From: JAKPBU01 sp964425695
GTDB lineage: Bacteria > Pseudomonadota > Gammaproteobacteria > Xanthomonadales > Xanthomonadaceae
Assembly: GCA_964425695.1 (NCBI GenBank)
Contig: CAYRNF010000001.1
Coordinates: forward strand, 372,001-436,000
DNA length: 64,000 nt
Direction of reading: 5' to 3'
This document shows, piece by piece, positions 32,346 through 42,528 of this stretch; position 1 is the stretch's first letter; each line of letters starts with the position of its first letter. A program made the position numbers and the translations under genes. The notes below the pieces were generated by a model. That model was not told the origin of the DNA. It saw only the letters and a program-made list of their open reading frames with translations, and made no database searches.

Positions 32346-34493
32346 TCAGTCGGCGTCGATCATGCGGAACGTGCCGGTGCTCGGCTGGCCGTGTTCGAAG
32401 CTCATGGACAGCATGTCCTCGATCACCGAACCGCCGTGGTTATCGTCGGACAGCACGCCGAAGACCTCGTCCGGCGTCTTGCACACCGCCAGTCGTTCCT
32501 GGGTCGAGGACCACCACGGGGTCTCGAGCCCGCTGTCCAGGTTGTCCAGCTTCTCCTGGCCCTGCAGCAACACCACCGATTCGCGCGCGCGATCGCGCAT
32601 CTCCAGCAGCTGCTGGCTGGTGAACTGCATCTGCGCATGCTGCGGGCCGTCGAACTCGCGGTTGACCTGGTCGTTGTTGTACGACGCGTTGAGGTACGAG
32701 GCCAGCACCGGATCCAGGTTGGCGCGTACGATGCTCCACTGCGTCGTGGCCGGGTCGAGGTCGCCGTCCGCGCCCAGCGTGCCGCGCACGTCGGTGGTCA
32801 CGCCGCTGGTGGACGTGTAGGTGTTGGCGTATTCCACCGTGCCGTCCGCCCAGGTCGTCTGGGTGATCGTGCCGTTGGCGTCGCTGGAGCCGCCCAGGCT
32901 CAGTCCGCCCACCTGCAGGCCGATGAAGCTCGCGTACTCGTGCGAGAAGATCTCGGTAGTGCCGGACTGCTGCACGCCGGGCGGCGACCACTCGGGCACG
33001 CGGCCGCCGCTGACGAAGGCCTGGTATGCGGCCTGGCCTTCGGCGGTGGACAGGTCGATGCGCGCGATCCGCATGTCGCGCGTCTCCATGCTCAGGTCGC
33101 TGCCCACGCCCACCGCCAGCGTGCCCTGCCGGCCCAGGCCCAGGAAGGCGCTGTTCTCCACGGTGTCCACCGGGCCGGAGTACACCTCCACGATCGAACC
33201 CTCGCCACGGGTGATGCCGAAGCCCTGGCCCGACAGCTCGGTGTGGGTGCCGCCCACGGTGAACGCCTTGTAGTTGGCCTCGAACGTGCTGCCCTGCAGC
33301 GTCTGCCCGCGCATCAGCACGGACGTGCCCGGCGCCATGGCCAGCGGATCGAGCGGGTTGGGCAGGCCGTCGGTGTTGCCCGCATCCAGCAGCGCGCCCT
33401 GTTGCGGCGTGACCACCGCCTCGTAGCTCAGGCGCGCGCCCTCGAACGTGCCGTAGGAACCGGACACCGGCAGCCCCTTCAGCACGCGCTGCAGGGCGGG
33501 AATGTCGTCCACGTAGTTGCGCGCGTTGCGGATCGCGCCGTCGAGCTGGTTGAAGCCGGGCACGCCGTCCAACCGGGTGCTGGCCCAGTCCGGCAGGTTC
33601 TGCAGCCGGTCGCTCCACTTGTACAGGCTCTGCGGCAGCGAGCGGCTCAGGTCGAAGGTGGTGCCCGACTGGGTCTGCACCGATGCCTCGAACTGCTGGG
33701 TCTGGCGGAAGTTCACGCCGGTCTGCACGTCGCCCAGCTCGACCTTGCCGATCACGTCCACGTTGTACTGCACGTTCGGACCGACCAGGTTGGGCGTGCC
33801 CACGCCCGCGCCGGTGTGGAAGCTCACCTGCGAACCGGGATTGACCAGCATGCCGAGCATGTCGTCGGGCATGGTGCCCAGCAGCGCGCGGCCGGCATCG
33901 AGCAGTTCCGGCGAGGCGTCCGCCGGCAGCTGCACGCCGACCAGCTCCAGCGCGCCGCGCACCTGCTCCGGCGTGAACCGGCCCACGTCCGTGCCGCCGG
34001 CGGTGGTGCCGGGCGTGAGATAGGCCGGGATCCGGTCGGGATTCGCCTGGGCCTCGGTCACCACGCGGCGCAGTTCGGCCACGTAGGGGCTGGATTCGTA
34101 GGTGGTGAGCGCCTGCTCGTACTCGTGGTTAGCGGTGGTGCCGTTCAGGCCGCTGTCCGTGTAGTCGCTGCGCTGCGGGGCGAAGCGGTCCAGCGCGGCC
34201 TGCGCGGCCTCTGCGCGTGTCGCGTTGAACACGCCCACGCGCTGCGCGTGCACCACCTCCTGGGTGTCCATCGGCATCCCGGACAGGTCGGCGCGGCTGG
34301 GCACCGGCAGCGCCTGCAACGCCGTCACCGCCTCGGCGGGCGTGCGTGCCTGTTCCACGCCGGGCATGGGCTGCGGTTCGGGCGTGGGATCCACGTGGCG
34401 CGCGATGTAGCTCTCGCGGATCGCCGCCTGGTCCTCGGGCGGCAGGTGGTGGTAGGTCTGCGAGTTGACGCCGTAGATCGTATTGCCGCTCAT
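32346..34493 (-). CDS. 715-residue protein of unknown function
   Basis: Starts MSGNTIYGVNSQTYHHLPPE at ATG 34493. No signal peptide, no transmembrane segment and no cysteine cluster. Residues ~1-170 are Pro/Ala-rich with PEQARTPAEAVTALQ; the centre is Gly-rich with many Thr/Ser (VNFRQTQQFEASVQTQSGT, GSYGTFEGARLSYEAVV, GGTHTELSGQGFGITRGEG), suggesting a beta-rich passenger-like fold. The C-terminal ~80 residues are helical (QQLLEMRDRARESVVLLQ). No family recognised. With the 565-residue protein at 6443 it is one of two large orphans in the window; effector, adhesin and structural roles are all open. Confidence 0.85.
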   Translation of the reverse strand: MSGNTIYGVNSQTYHHLPPEDQAAIRESYIARHVDPTPEPQPMPGVEQARTPAEAVTALQALPVPSRADLSGMPMDTQEVVHAQRVGVFNATRAEAAQAALDRFAPQRSDYTDSGLNGTTANHEYEQALTTYESSPYVAELRRVVTEAQANPDRIPAYLTPGTTAGGTDVGRFTPEQVRGALELVGVQLPADASPELLDAGRALLGTMPDDMLGMLVNPGSQVSFHTGAGVGTPNLVGPNVQYNVDVIGKVELGDVQTGVNFRQTQQFEASVQTQSGTTFDLSRSLPQSLYKWSDRLQNLPDWASTRLDGVPGFNQLDGAIRNARNYVDDIPALQRVLKGLPVSGSYGTFEGARLSYEAVVTPQQGALLDAGNTDGLPNPLDPLAMAPGTSVLMRGQTLQGSTFEANYKAFTVGGTHTELSGQGFGITRGEGSIVEVYSGPVDTVENSAFLGLGRQGTLAVGVGSDLSMETRDMRIARIDLSTAEGQAAYQAFVSGGRVPEWSPPGVQQSGTTEIFSHEYASFIGLQVGGLSLGGSSDANGTITQTTWADGTVEYANTYTSTSGVTTDVRGTLGADGDLDPATTQWSIVRANLDPVLASYLNASYNNDQVNREFDGPQHAQMQFTSQQLLEMRDRARESVVLLQGQEKLDNLDSGLETPWWSSTQERLAVCKTPDEVFGVLSDDNHGGSVIEDMLSMSFEHGQPSTGTFRMIDAD

Positions 34494-34584
34494 GCGCGTG
34501 GTCCGTGCGGGTATCCCCGGAGATGCTAGGCAGGCGCGTCGCGCGCTGCCATCCGGGGCGCACCCTAGGGTCGTCCGCGCTGCA

Positions 34585-35826
34585 TCACTCGTCGCGGGCG
34601 AGCCGCTCCTCGATCGCGGTGAACGCCGAACGCGTCCCGGGCGCCGCGTCGGGCATGCCGGTGGCGAAATAGACCACGCCGGTGCCGGTGGCCGGATCCA
34701 CCCACAGCCCGCCCTTGAGTCCGTACGCATCGCCGCTGTGCCCGATGCGCGCCACGCCGTCGCCGAACGGATCGTCGCGGCAGCCCGGCGCACGCGTGGC
34801 CAGGGTCTGCACGGCCAGCCCGTAGCTGCAGAAGAAGCCGCCGTCGCCGCCTTCGCCGGTCACGCCGTTGCGGCCGTCGTAGGTCCACGCGGGCGCGACG
34901 AGGGTGCGCACCGACGCGGGCGTGAGCAGCCGCACGCCATCCAGCTCGCCTTCGCCCAGCAGCAGCCGGCCGATCCGGGCCAGGCCGTTGGCGGAAATGC
35001 GCAGCCCGCCCTGGGGCGAGAACAGGGCGCCATTGGCGCCGGCCTTCCAGCGCGACAGGTCGCAGCTGCCGTCGCGCGCGGGGTTGGTGGGGCACGCGGG
35101 CGCCCGGCCGCGATGGTCGTCGCGCACCGGCTGGCGCTGCGCGTCGTACTGCACCACCGCGCGCGCCGCGGCCGCCTCGCTGCAGGCGGCCCAGTTGAAG
35201 CAGGCGTCCAGCTGCAGCGGCGCCAGCACCAGCCGCTGCATGAGCAGGTCGAAGCGTTCGCCCGTGGCGCGTTCCATCGCCGCGGCGACCAGCGGGAAAT
35301 TGAGGTTGGTGTAGCGGAAGAACGTACCGGGGGCGTGCTCGGCGTCCCACGCGCGCGGGTCGTCCAGGATGTCCTTGAGCTCGCCGTCCAGCGGCACCGC
35401 GTAGTAGCCCGCCGCGTCGGTGAGCCCCGACCGGTGCGACAGCAGCAGGCGCAGCGTGACCGGCGTGTCCGGGTAGCGCGGATGGCGCAGCGTGTAGCCG
35501 AGCAGGGGCGAGACGTCCGCATCCAGGTCCAGCGTGCCGGCTTCGACCAGGCGCATCACGCCGATGGCGACGACCAGCTTGGAGATCGAGGCGATGCGCA
35601 CCGGGTCGTCGGCGGTCAGCGCACGCTGCGCGGCGAGATCCGCATGGCCCTGCAGGCGCGTGGCGGTCACGCCGTTGCGGTCGAAGGCGATGCGCGCGCT
35701 GGCGACCGGGGTGTCGCGGGCCGCCGCCGTGCCGACGGCAGGCGCCGGGACCTGCGCCACGGGAACCGGCGCATGTGCGCAGGCGGCAAGGGACAGCAGA
35801 AGCGGAACAAGGCTGCGCGCGGGCAT
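34585..35826 (-). CDS. Serine hydrolase, beta-lactamase family lipoprotein
   Basis: 413 residues from ATG 35826. Signal SLVPLLLSLAAC with lipobox. Catalytic SISK (Ser-X-X-Lys), YTNLNFPLVAAAMER (Tyr-X-Asn) and IGHSGDAYG (HSG in the Lys-Thr-Gly position) are all in order. Active-site motifs are more canonical than in the related protein at 30783. Probably a periplasmic esterase or peptidase. Several Cys pairs (CFNWAAC, GSCDLS, FFCSYG, GCRDD) suggest disulphides. Confidence 0.87.
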   Translation of the reverse strand: MPARSLVPLLLSLAACAHAPVPVAQVPAPAVGTAAARDTPVASARIAFDRNGVTATRLQGHADLAAQRALTADDPVRIASISKLVVAIGVMRLVEAGTLDLDADVSPLLGYTLRHPRYPDTPVTLRLLLSHRSGLTDAAGYYAVPLDGELKDILDDPRAWDAEHAPGTFFRYTNLNFPLVAAAMERATGERFDLLMQRLVLAPLQLDACFNWAACSEAAAARAVVQYDAQRQPVRDDHRGRAPACPTNPARDGSCDLSRWKAGANGALFSPQGGLRISANGLARIGRLLLGEGELDGVRLLTPASVRTLVAPAWTYDGRNGVTGEGGDGGFFCSYGLAVQTLATRAPGCRDDPFGDGVARIGHSGDAYGLKGGLWVDPATGTGVVYFATGMPDAAPGTRSAFTAIEERLARDE

Positions 35827-35910
35827 GGCGTCTCCGTCGGTCGGCCCGGCCACGGCCGGAACGCGGCTTACGGTAACCGCACCCGGCGCAGGTACGCACG
35901 CCCGCGGGCG

Positions 35911-36864
35911 TCAGCCGCGCAGCGCGTCCTTGGCCAGGCTCAGGGCATCGTCGGCGCGCAGGAACACCTCGTCCAGCGGCTCGTCCGCGCGCCGGCTCTC
36001 GGCGGCACCGACCAAGATGCGCGCACCGGTGGCGCCCGCATGCCGGGCCACGAACGCTTCCACCCGCTGCAGGATGTCGCCGTTGCCGGCGGCGTCGCAG
36101 ACCAGGGTGCACTCGGGGCTGCCGGGCGTGCGCGAGATCGCGGCCGCGCATCCGGCGGGCAGCAGCAGCGCCAGCGATTCCTCCAGCGACAGCAGCGACT
36201 GCTCAACCGCGGCCGCGCCCTCGCGGCGGACCAGGCCGGCGTGGTCCTGCAGTTCCACGATGACGGCCACGAACCCGCCCTTGCCGTCGCCGCCGGTGGC
36301 CGGCGCGGTGCGCGTGGCTTGCCGCGCGGCTTCCATCGCCTGCTGCTGGAGGCTGCGGTGCCGTGCGCGCTCTTCCATCAGCCCCATGGTGATGCGCGCC
36401 AGGGCGCGCAGCGCGCTGCGCTGGGCCTCGTTGAGCGCGCGCGGCTGGTGGTCGATCACGCAGACCGTGCCGATGGCGTGGCCGTCCGGCGTGACCAGCG
36501 GCATGCCGGCGTAGAAGCGCATGCCGCCGTCGCCGGCGACCAGCGGATTGGCCGCGAAGCGGGCGTCGCGCGACAGGTCGGCGATCTCGAACAGCTCGTC
36601 CTTGTTGCGGATCGCGTGGTCGCACACGGCGATGTCGCGCGCGGTGCTGGCATCGTCCAGCCCGGTGCGGGCCTTGAACCACTGGCGGTCGCGGTCGATC
36701 AGCGATACCAGCGCGATCGGCGTGCCGCACAGCGCGGCCGCCACGTGCACGATGTCGTCGTAGACGCCCTCGGGCAGCGAATCGACGATGTGGTAACCGT
36801 CCAGCGCGCGCTGGCGGGAGGCTTCGAGCCCGGCGTCGGCTGACGCGCTGGAGGATGGCGCCAC
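35911..36864 (-). CDS. GAF domain protein with degenerate GGDEF domain (paralogue)
   Basis: 317 residues; the start is taken as GTG 36864, because the paralogue at 14679 begins at the matching point before RQRxLDxY and there is no ATG nearby. GAF domain (about 20-160): TPIALVSLIDRDRQWFKAR, CDHAIRNKDELF, FYAGMPLVTPDGHAIGTVC. C-terminal region aligns with the degenerate GGDEF of the paralogue, but the loop is GSPEC and no GGDEF signature remains. Predicted not to make c-di-GMP. The 317-residue protein probably senses a ligand by GAF. Confidence 0.78.
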   Translation of the reverse strand: MAPSSSASADAGLEASRQRALDGYHIVDSLPEGVYDDIVHVAAALCGTPIALVSLIDRDRQWFKARTGLDDASTARDIAVCDHAIRNKDELFEIADLSRDARFAANPLVAGDGGMRFYAGMPLVTPDGHAIGTVCVIDHQPRALNEAQRSALRALARITMGLMEERARHRSLQQQAMEAARQATRTAPATGGDGKGGFVAVIVELQDHAGLVRREGAAAVEQSLLSLEESLALLLPAGCAAAISRTPGSPECTLVCDAAGNGDILQRVEAFVARHAGATGARILVGAAESRRADEPLDEVFLRADDALSLAKDALRG

Positions 36865-36956
36865 GAGGTCGTCGCCGGCGGGAGGGGACGCGAGTCTACG
36901 CGAGGCCTGCGACACGCGGCACACCAGCGCGCGTGCAGGGCGGCGCGCGGGGGGCG

Positions 36957-37424
36957 TCAGTCGGCGGGCGCGGCTTCGGCACCGCCCCGGCGCAGCGGGT
37001 CGGGCAGCGGTTCGCCGGAGGCGACGAACACGAGCGACACCGAGTTGAGGCAGTGGCGCTCGCCGGTGGGCGGCGGACCGTCCGGGAACACGTGGCCCAG
37101 GTGGCTGCCGCAGCGCGCGCACACGATCTCGGTGCGCACCATGCCGTAGCTGGTGTCGCGGATCTCGCCGATGTGCGCACGGTCGAACGGCTCGAAGAAG
37201 CTGGGCCACCCGGTGCCGGAATCGAACTTGGCATTGGAGCGGAACAGCGGCAGCCCGCACAGGCGGCAGGCATAGACGCCGTCGCGCTTGTTGTCCAGGA
37301 ACGCGCCGCAGAACGGCGCCTCGGTGCCGTGCTGCAGCAGCACGCGACGTTCGTCCGGCGACAGCCCGGCCTCCAGCGCGGCGCGTTGCGCCTGGTCCGG
37401 CGCAGTCAGGTCGTAGCGGCTCAT
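36957..37424 (-). CDS. msrB: Peptide-methionine (R)-S-oxide reductase
   Basis: 155 residues. Reduces methionine-R-sulphoxide in proteins. Both zinc pairs (CRLC, CARC) and the catalytic Cys in RHCLNSVSLVF are present, with GTGWPSFF and GHVFPDGP. Cytoplasmic (no signal). C-terminal extension rich in Pro and Gly. Complete by comparison with the usual ~135-155 residues. Confidence 0.97.
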   Translation of the reverse strand: MSRYDLTAPDQAQRAALEAGLSPDERRVLLQHGTEAPFCGAFLDNKRDGVYACRLCGLPLFRSNAKFDSGTGWPSFFEPFDRAHIGEIRDTSYGMVRTEIVCARCGSHLGHVFPDGPPPTGERHCLNSVSLVFVASGEPLPDPLRRGGAEAAPAD

Positions 37425-37581
37425 GGCAGGTTCCGGCAGGGGATCGCCGCGATCTTATCCATGCCGCTCCCGGTACCGCCTCACGCGGCGCGCACGGGCG
37501 CATGTGGGGGCAATGGCGGCCCTGTGCACGCCGCGCTCACCGGCGTTGAACGCATGCGGGCGCACCCTCGGCGCACATCCG

Positions 37582-38133
37582 ATGCTGAGGCACCCCATGC
37601 CACACACCCACACCCGGACGCTCGCCATGACGCTGGCGACAGGCCTGGCCGCGTTGTTCGCCGGAAACGAAGGCCACGCGCAGGAAGCGGTTTCGCCACC
37701 GGCGGCCGCCGCTCCGCAAGCACAGATGCCGCCCGCTCCCGAACAGGCGCCGGCCCAGCCGTCCGCGCCCACGGCCCCTGCGCCCGCACCGGACCCGGCC
37801 GATGCCGCGCTGCGGCGCCTGGATCGCGACGGCAACGGCACGGTGTCGGCGCAGGAGCATGCGGCCGATGCCAAGGCCCGTTTCGACGCGATGGACGCGG
37901 ACAACAACTACCACGTGTCCGCGCAGGAAATGGAAGACGCCAAGGCGCGGGTCGCTGGGTCGGCCGACACCGGCGCGATGGGCGCCGCACTGCCGGCCGC
38001 CGATCCCAACGACAACGGCGAGCTGTCCACCAGCGAAGCCGACGCCAACGCGCAGCGCGAGTTCCGAGCGCTGGATGCGAACGGCGACGGGAAGCTGGAA
38101 CGTTCCGAACTGGAGCGCGCCGCCACGCCGTGA
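37582..38133 (+). CDS. Exported EF-hand protein
   Basis: 183 residues from ATG 37582; ATG 37597 is an equally good start. Signal peptide (TLAMTLATGLAALFAGNEGHA), Pro/Ala-rich linker, then four EF-hand loops: DRDGNGTVSAQE, DADNNYHVSAQE, DPNDNGELSTSE, DANGDGKLERSE. Loops 1 and 4 look able to bind Ca2+; loop 2 has Tyr in place of Gly and loop 3 Asn-Asp-Asn, weaker. Periplasmic calcium binding inferred. A second EF-hand protein lies at 41862. Confidence 0.88.
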   Translation: MLRHPMPHTHTRTLAMTLATGLAALFAGNEGHAQEAVSPPAAAAPQAQMPPAPEQAPAQPSAPTAPAPAPDPADAALRRLDRDGNGTVSAQEHAADAKARFDAMDADNNYHVSAQEMEDAKARVAGSADTGAMGAALPAADPNDNGELSTSEADANAQREFRALDANGDGKLERSELERAATP

Positions 38134-38257
38134 TCGCGGCGCGCGCGGCGCCCGCCTCCAACTGCGGCCTCCGGGCGGACCGCGCGGGGCTCAAGTTCCT
38201 GACGCAGGCGGCTGCGCACGCAGCCGCTGCATACGCTGCGCTGGACCGTGCGCGGCG

Positions 38258-39046
38258 TCAGTCGGCGCGCGCGGGGTTGGGCAGCAGTCCGCCCGGATGC
38301 TTGCGGCGCAGCCACACCGTCTGCAGGGCGAGCACCACCGCAATGCCCACCGCGACCCAGGCGGCCACGTCGGCCCCGGGCAGGTCCCAGCTGGACTGCT
38401 TCACGTACACCGCGATCAGCCCCCACAGCGCCGCGCCCGCGTAGTCGATATTGCCGCGCATGCGCATGTTGACGAACAGCAGCAGCGCCGCGGCCGCGGC
38501 GAACAGCACCAGGCTCCACGGCAGCATGTCGCCGGTGGGCAGCAGTTGGTGCGCCACGATCACCTGGGCCAGGTTGAGGAACGCGGCCAGCGACAGCCAG
38601 CCGGCGTGCAGCGACAGCGGCGTCCACGCCCACAGCCACTGGCCCTCCTGCGGCGTATGGTCGTGCGACAGGACCATCGCGCAGCGCACCAGGCAGAACA
38701 GGGCGCCGAAGATCACCAGCAGGCAGGCCCAGTACAGCCCGTTATCGGGCGTGCCCATGGAGAACAGCGGCATCCACGCCGCGGTCAGCGCAAAGCCGCC
38801 GGCGGCCCACGGCGCGACGTGGGCCACGGTGGGGTCGGTCCTGCGCTCGCCGGTGGCCTGCCAGATGCCGTACACCAGGTCGAGCAGGAAGATCACGCCC
38901 CAGATCGCGAACGCGTAGCCGCTGGCCACCAGCAAGGTGGGGTACTGGTCGGACACGGTGCCGTTGTCGGGGCCGAACGCGCCGCGGTTGGAGAAGAACG
39001 CCACCACCGGCATGGCGATGGACAGCAGCAGCACGAGCAGGCGCAT
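38258..39046 (-). CDS. TspO/MBR-like polytopic membrane protein
   Basis: 262 residues with about eight hydrophobic segments. N-terminal block (LLLSIAMPVVAFFSNRGAFG, then YAFAIWGVIFLLDLVYGIW) resembles the tryptophan-rich sensory protein family, though longer than TspO (~160). C-terminal helices (FVNMRMRGNIDYAGAALWG, WVAVGIAVVLALQTVWL). Function unknown; TspO members bind tetrapyrroles or cholesterol-like ligands. Family call is tentative. Confidence 0.55.
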   Translation of the reverse strand: MRLLVLLLSIAMPVVAFFSNRGAFGPDNGTVSDQYPTLLVASGYAFAIWGVIFLLDLVYGIWQATGERRTDPTVAHVAPWAAGGFALTAAWMPLFSMGTPDNGLYWACLLVIFGALFCLVRCAMVLSHDHTPQEGQWLWAWTPLSLHAGWLSLAAFLNLAQVIVAHQLLPTGDMLPWSLVLFAAAAALLLFVNMRMRGNIDYAGAALWGLIAVYVKQSSWDLPGADVAAWVAVGIAVVLALQTVWLRRKHPGGLLPNPARAD

Positions 39047-39228
39047 GGCGATCTCCGGGGCTTGGTCCGGCGCGCACGCTAGCAGGTCGGGGTGAGTGGC
39101 GCGTCGACGGGCCGGCGCCTTTGGCCCGGCAGCGCGGTGTCGATCCGGCCGGCGCAGGATCGTCGGGTGGCATGGACCGTTCCGCAGGCGCAGGCCCGCA
39201 CCCGTTCGCCTCCAGTAGCATGGCGCGC

Positions 39229-40166
<938 letters not shown>

Positions 40167-40170
<4 letters not shown>

Positions 40171-40532
40171 AGGCCAACACAGAATCGCTGCGCGATCGCT
40201 GCGCGCGTCAGTGGCGCCATTTCGCGCTCAGGCCGTCCTTTTTCGAAGAGCGGAGACACGCAAATCTCCCCCGGCCCCTCTTTTTCAAAGAGGGGAGACA
40301 AGCTGCAGCCTTCGCACATCCTGTGTGGCGCGCGGCTCGCCGCCTTGCCTCCCCCTTCGAAGAAGGGGAAAAGAGGGGGGCTCGCTCTTGCGCGAGGGGT
40401 CACGCATTCGAAGGGGGGAGACAAGCGGCCGCCTTCGCGGACATTGCGTCGCGAGCGGCTCGCCGCTCTGCCTCCCCCTTTGAAAAAGGGGGATTGAGGG
40501 GGATTTGCTCTTGCGTGAGGGGCCACGCATGA
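40167..40532 (+). CDS. Repeat-derived open frame bridging ATPase and permease
   Basis: 121-codon frame whose ATG overlaps the ATPase stop (ATGA at 40167-40170) and whose TGA overlaps the permease ATG (ATGA at 40529-40532). Residues 41-121 are two copies of a 41-residue repeat (GRQAAAFA..., RAARR.ASPFE(E/K)G, CARGHA). The first 20 codons (MKANTESLRDRCARQWRHFA) are not repeat-like. Codon use is dictated by the palindromes, not by a protein family. It may be translated only to deliver ribosomes to the permease, or it may be an accident of two insertions keeping frame. Not a recognised protein. Confidence 0.45.
40292..40528. repeat. Two tandem 123-bp palindrome-rich repeats
   Basis: Unit 1 40292-40414 and unit 2 40415-40528 (about 114 of 123 bp). 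Each starts GGGGAGACAAGC and contains a CCCCCTT(C/T)GAA(G/A)AAGGGG hairpin. Period is 123 bp, a multiple of three. A related, shorter copy lies just left at 40228-40291. The repeat type is widespread in xanthomonads. Confidence 0.9.
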
Positions 40533-41290
40533 ACCTGCACGCCATCCAGGCCATCTACCGCTTCGAAATGGCGCGCACGTTCCGCACCCTGTTCGAGTCG
40601 ATCCTGTCGCCGGTGCTGTCGACCTCGCTGTACTTCATCGTGTTCGGCGCGGCTATCGGCTCGCGCATGGGCGAGGTGGGCGGGGTGAGCTACGGCGCCT
40701 TCATCATCCCCGGCCTGATCATGCTGTCGCTGCTCAACGAGAGCATCTCCAACGCTTCGTTTGGTATCTACATGCCCAAGTGGGCCGGCACCATCTACGA
40801 GCTGCTGTCCGCGCCGGTGTCGTGGGTGGAAACGGTCGTCGGCTACGTGGGCGCGGCGGCGACCAAGTCGCTGATGCTCGGCGTGCTGATCCTGGTCACC
40901 GCGCGCTTCTTCGTGGACTACGAGATCCAGCACCCGCTGTGGGTGCTGTGCTTCCTGGTGCTGACCGCGCTGAGCTTCAGCCTGTTCGGCTTCATCATCG
41001 GGCTGTGGGCGGACAGCTTCCAGCGCCTGCAGATCATTCCGCTGCTGGTGATGACGCCGCTGACCTTCCTGGGCGGCGCGTTCTATTCCATCGACATGTT
41101 GCCCGAGCCGTGGCGCACGGCGAGCCTGTTCAACCCGGTGGTCTACCTGATCAGCGGCATGCGCTGGAGCTTCTACGGGCAGAGCGACGTGGACGTGGCG
41201 ATCAGCGCCGCGGCCATCGTGGGTTTCCTGCTGGCGTGCCTGGGCACGGTGTACTGGATCTTCCGTACCGGCTGGCGCCTGAAGCAGTAG
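40529..41290 (+). CDS. ABC-2 type transporter permease (YadH-like)
   Basis: 253 residues with six transmembrane helices. Very similar in layout to E. coli YadH: SLYFIVFGAAIGSRMGEV, IPGLIMLSLLNESISN, PVSWVETVVGYVGAA, TPLTFLGGAFYSIDMLP, ISGMRW. Forms an exporter with the YadG-like ATPase; substrate unknown. The two genes would normally be adjacent; here 358 bp of repeats lie between. Confidence 0.94.
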   Translation: MNLHAIQAIYRFEMARTFRTLFESILSPVLSTSLYFIVFGAAIGSRMGEVGGVSYGAFIIPGLIMLSLLNESISNASFGIYMPKWAGTIYELLSAPVSWVETVVGYVGAAATKSLMLGVLILVTARFFVDYEIQHPLWVLCFLVLTALSFSLFGFIIGLWADSFQRLQIIPLLVMTPLTFLGGAFYSIDMLPEPWRTASLFNPVVYLISGMRWSFYGQSDVDVAISAAAIVGFLLACLGTVYWIFRTGWRLKQ

Positions 41291-41299
41291 GTCGTGCGC

Positions 41300-41375
41300 A
41301 GGAGCCGCTTCAGCCGCGGGCTTCTGCGCCTTCCGATCGTCCCGCGCAGAGCTCGCGGCTCAAGCCGCTCCTACG
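41300..41375. repeat. REP inverted pair
   Basis: GGAGCCGCTTCAGCCGCGG on the left and CGCGGCTCAAGCCGCTCCTAC on the right form an inverted pair with a GC-rich middle, in the convergent space between the permease and the YCII-like gene. Same family as 18579-18655. It probably acts as a terminator for both. Confidence 0.9.
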
Positions 41376-41386
41376 GAAGCATCACC

Positions 41387-41761
41387 TCAGGCGCCTACGG
41401 CGCGGCGGACCTTGTCCGAATCACGCACCGGGCGGACCTCGATGCAGCCGGTCTGCGCCCACGGGATGTGGGTGGCGATTTCCACGGCTTCCTCCAGGCT
41501 GTCGGCCTCGATCAGGTTGAAGCCGGCCAGGATTTCCTTGGTCTCGGCGAACGGGCCGTCCAGCACCGTGGTCTTGCCGCCGCGGATGCGCACCGCGCGC
41601 GCCGTGGCCGGCGTTTCGAGCTGGCGGAAGTCCTTCAGCTTGCCCTGTTCCCGCAGCGTGTCGGCGTGCTGCAGGCAGCCGCGCATGCGCGTGTTGTATT
41701 CCGCTTCGGGCAGGGCCTCGTGCAGTTCCGTGTCCGTGTAGACCAGCAGCAGGTATTCCAT
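41387..41761 (-). CDS. YCII/DGPF domain protein
   Basis: 124 residues. Begins MEYLLLVYTDTELHEALPE and contains VLDGPFAETKEILAGFNLIEA, the DGPF signature, and CIEVRPVRD near the end. Family includes sigma-factor-associated proteins in actinobacteria and small dimeric enzymes; function unknown here. Ferredoxin-like fold. Complete length. Confidence 0.9.
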   Translation of the reverse strand: MEYLLLVYTDTELHEALPEAEYNTRMRGCLQHADTLREQGKLKDFRQLETPATARAVRIRGGKTTVLDGPFAETKEILAGFNLIEADSLEEAVEIATHIPWAQTGCIEVRPVRDSDKVRRAVGA

Positions 41762-41861
41762 GGCGCCTGTCGTGTCCTCGGGTGGGAGCCGCATCCTAAC
41801 CGACGCTCCCCGCGGCGCAGGCGACATAATCGGGGCCACGGGATGGCCGGGAGGGCGGACG

Positions 41862-42398
41862 ATGCGCGGCACACGCGGCAAGGTGGGTGGAAGGTGGCTG
41901 TGGCTGGCCTGCGCGGGCGCGGGCGCGCTGTGCGCGTGTACCGAACGCCCGGCACCGAAACCGGCGCCGGACGGCCCGCAGGGCGCGGCCGCGCAGGCGG
42001 CGGGGCCGCAGCGTCCGTCCGCTACCGGCGCAGGCGCGCCCGCCGCCACGCCGGATGCCTTCGACCAGCTGCTGCGCCTGCTGGACACCGATCGCGACGG
42101 CCGCATCTCCGCCGACGAACACCGGCGCGGCGCGCGCGACATGTTCCGGCGCATGGACCGCGACGGCGACGGCAAGGTCACGGTCGAGGAGATGGACGCG
42201 GTGCGACGTGGGCTGGACGCCGCCGAGGGCGCCTCGCGCGACCGGCTGCGCGAAGTGGACCGCGATGGGGACGGCGTGCTGGGCGAGGAGGAACACCTGG
42301 CCGCCACGCGCGTGGTGTTCGACGCCAGCGATGCGAACGGCGACGGCCACCTCGAGCGCAGCGAGCCGGTGCGCGCGCAGCGGCCCGGCGGAGGCTGA
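41862..42398 (+). CDS. EF-hand lipoprotein
   Basis: 178 residues with a lipobox (GALCAC) after a hydrophobic stretch, so membrane-anchored in the periplasm. Four EF-hand loops: DTDRDGRISADE, DRDGDGKVTVEE, DRDGDGVLGEEE, DANGDGHLERSE, all with canonical acidic residues. Likely to bind several Ca2+. It is related in layout to the exported EF-hand protein at 37582, both with a Pro/Ala linker after the signal. Confidence 0.9.
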   Translation: MRGTRGKVGGRWLWLACAGAGALCACTERPAPKPAPDGPQGAAAQAAGPQRPSATGAGAPAATPDAFDQLLRLLDTDRDGRISADEHRRGARDMFRRMDRDGDGKVTVEEMDAVRRGLDAAEGASRDRLREVDRDGDGVLGEEEHLAATRVVFDASDANGDGHLERSEPVRAQRPGGG

Positions 42399-42528
42399 CC
42401 GGCGCGTGCCGCTGGGATCGGCGGCGTAGGGCTACCGCCTTCGGCCCGGGTGGCGGACCCGAAACGTTGCGTGGATGTTGCCCGGAACCCCGTGCGCTGC
42501 CGACCGCGCGCGTCCGATATCAGTCCGA

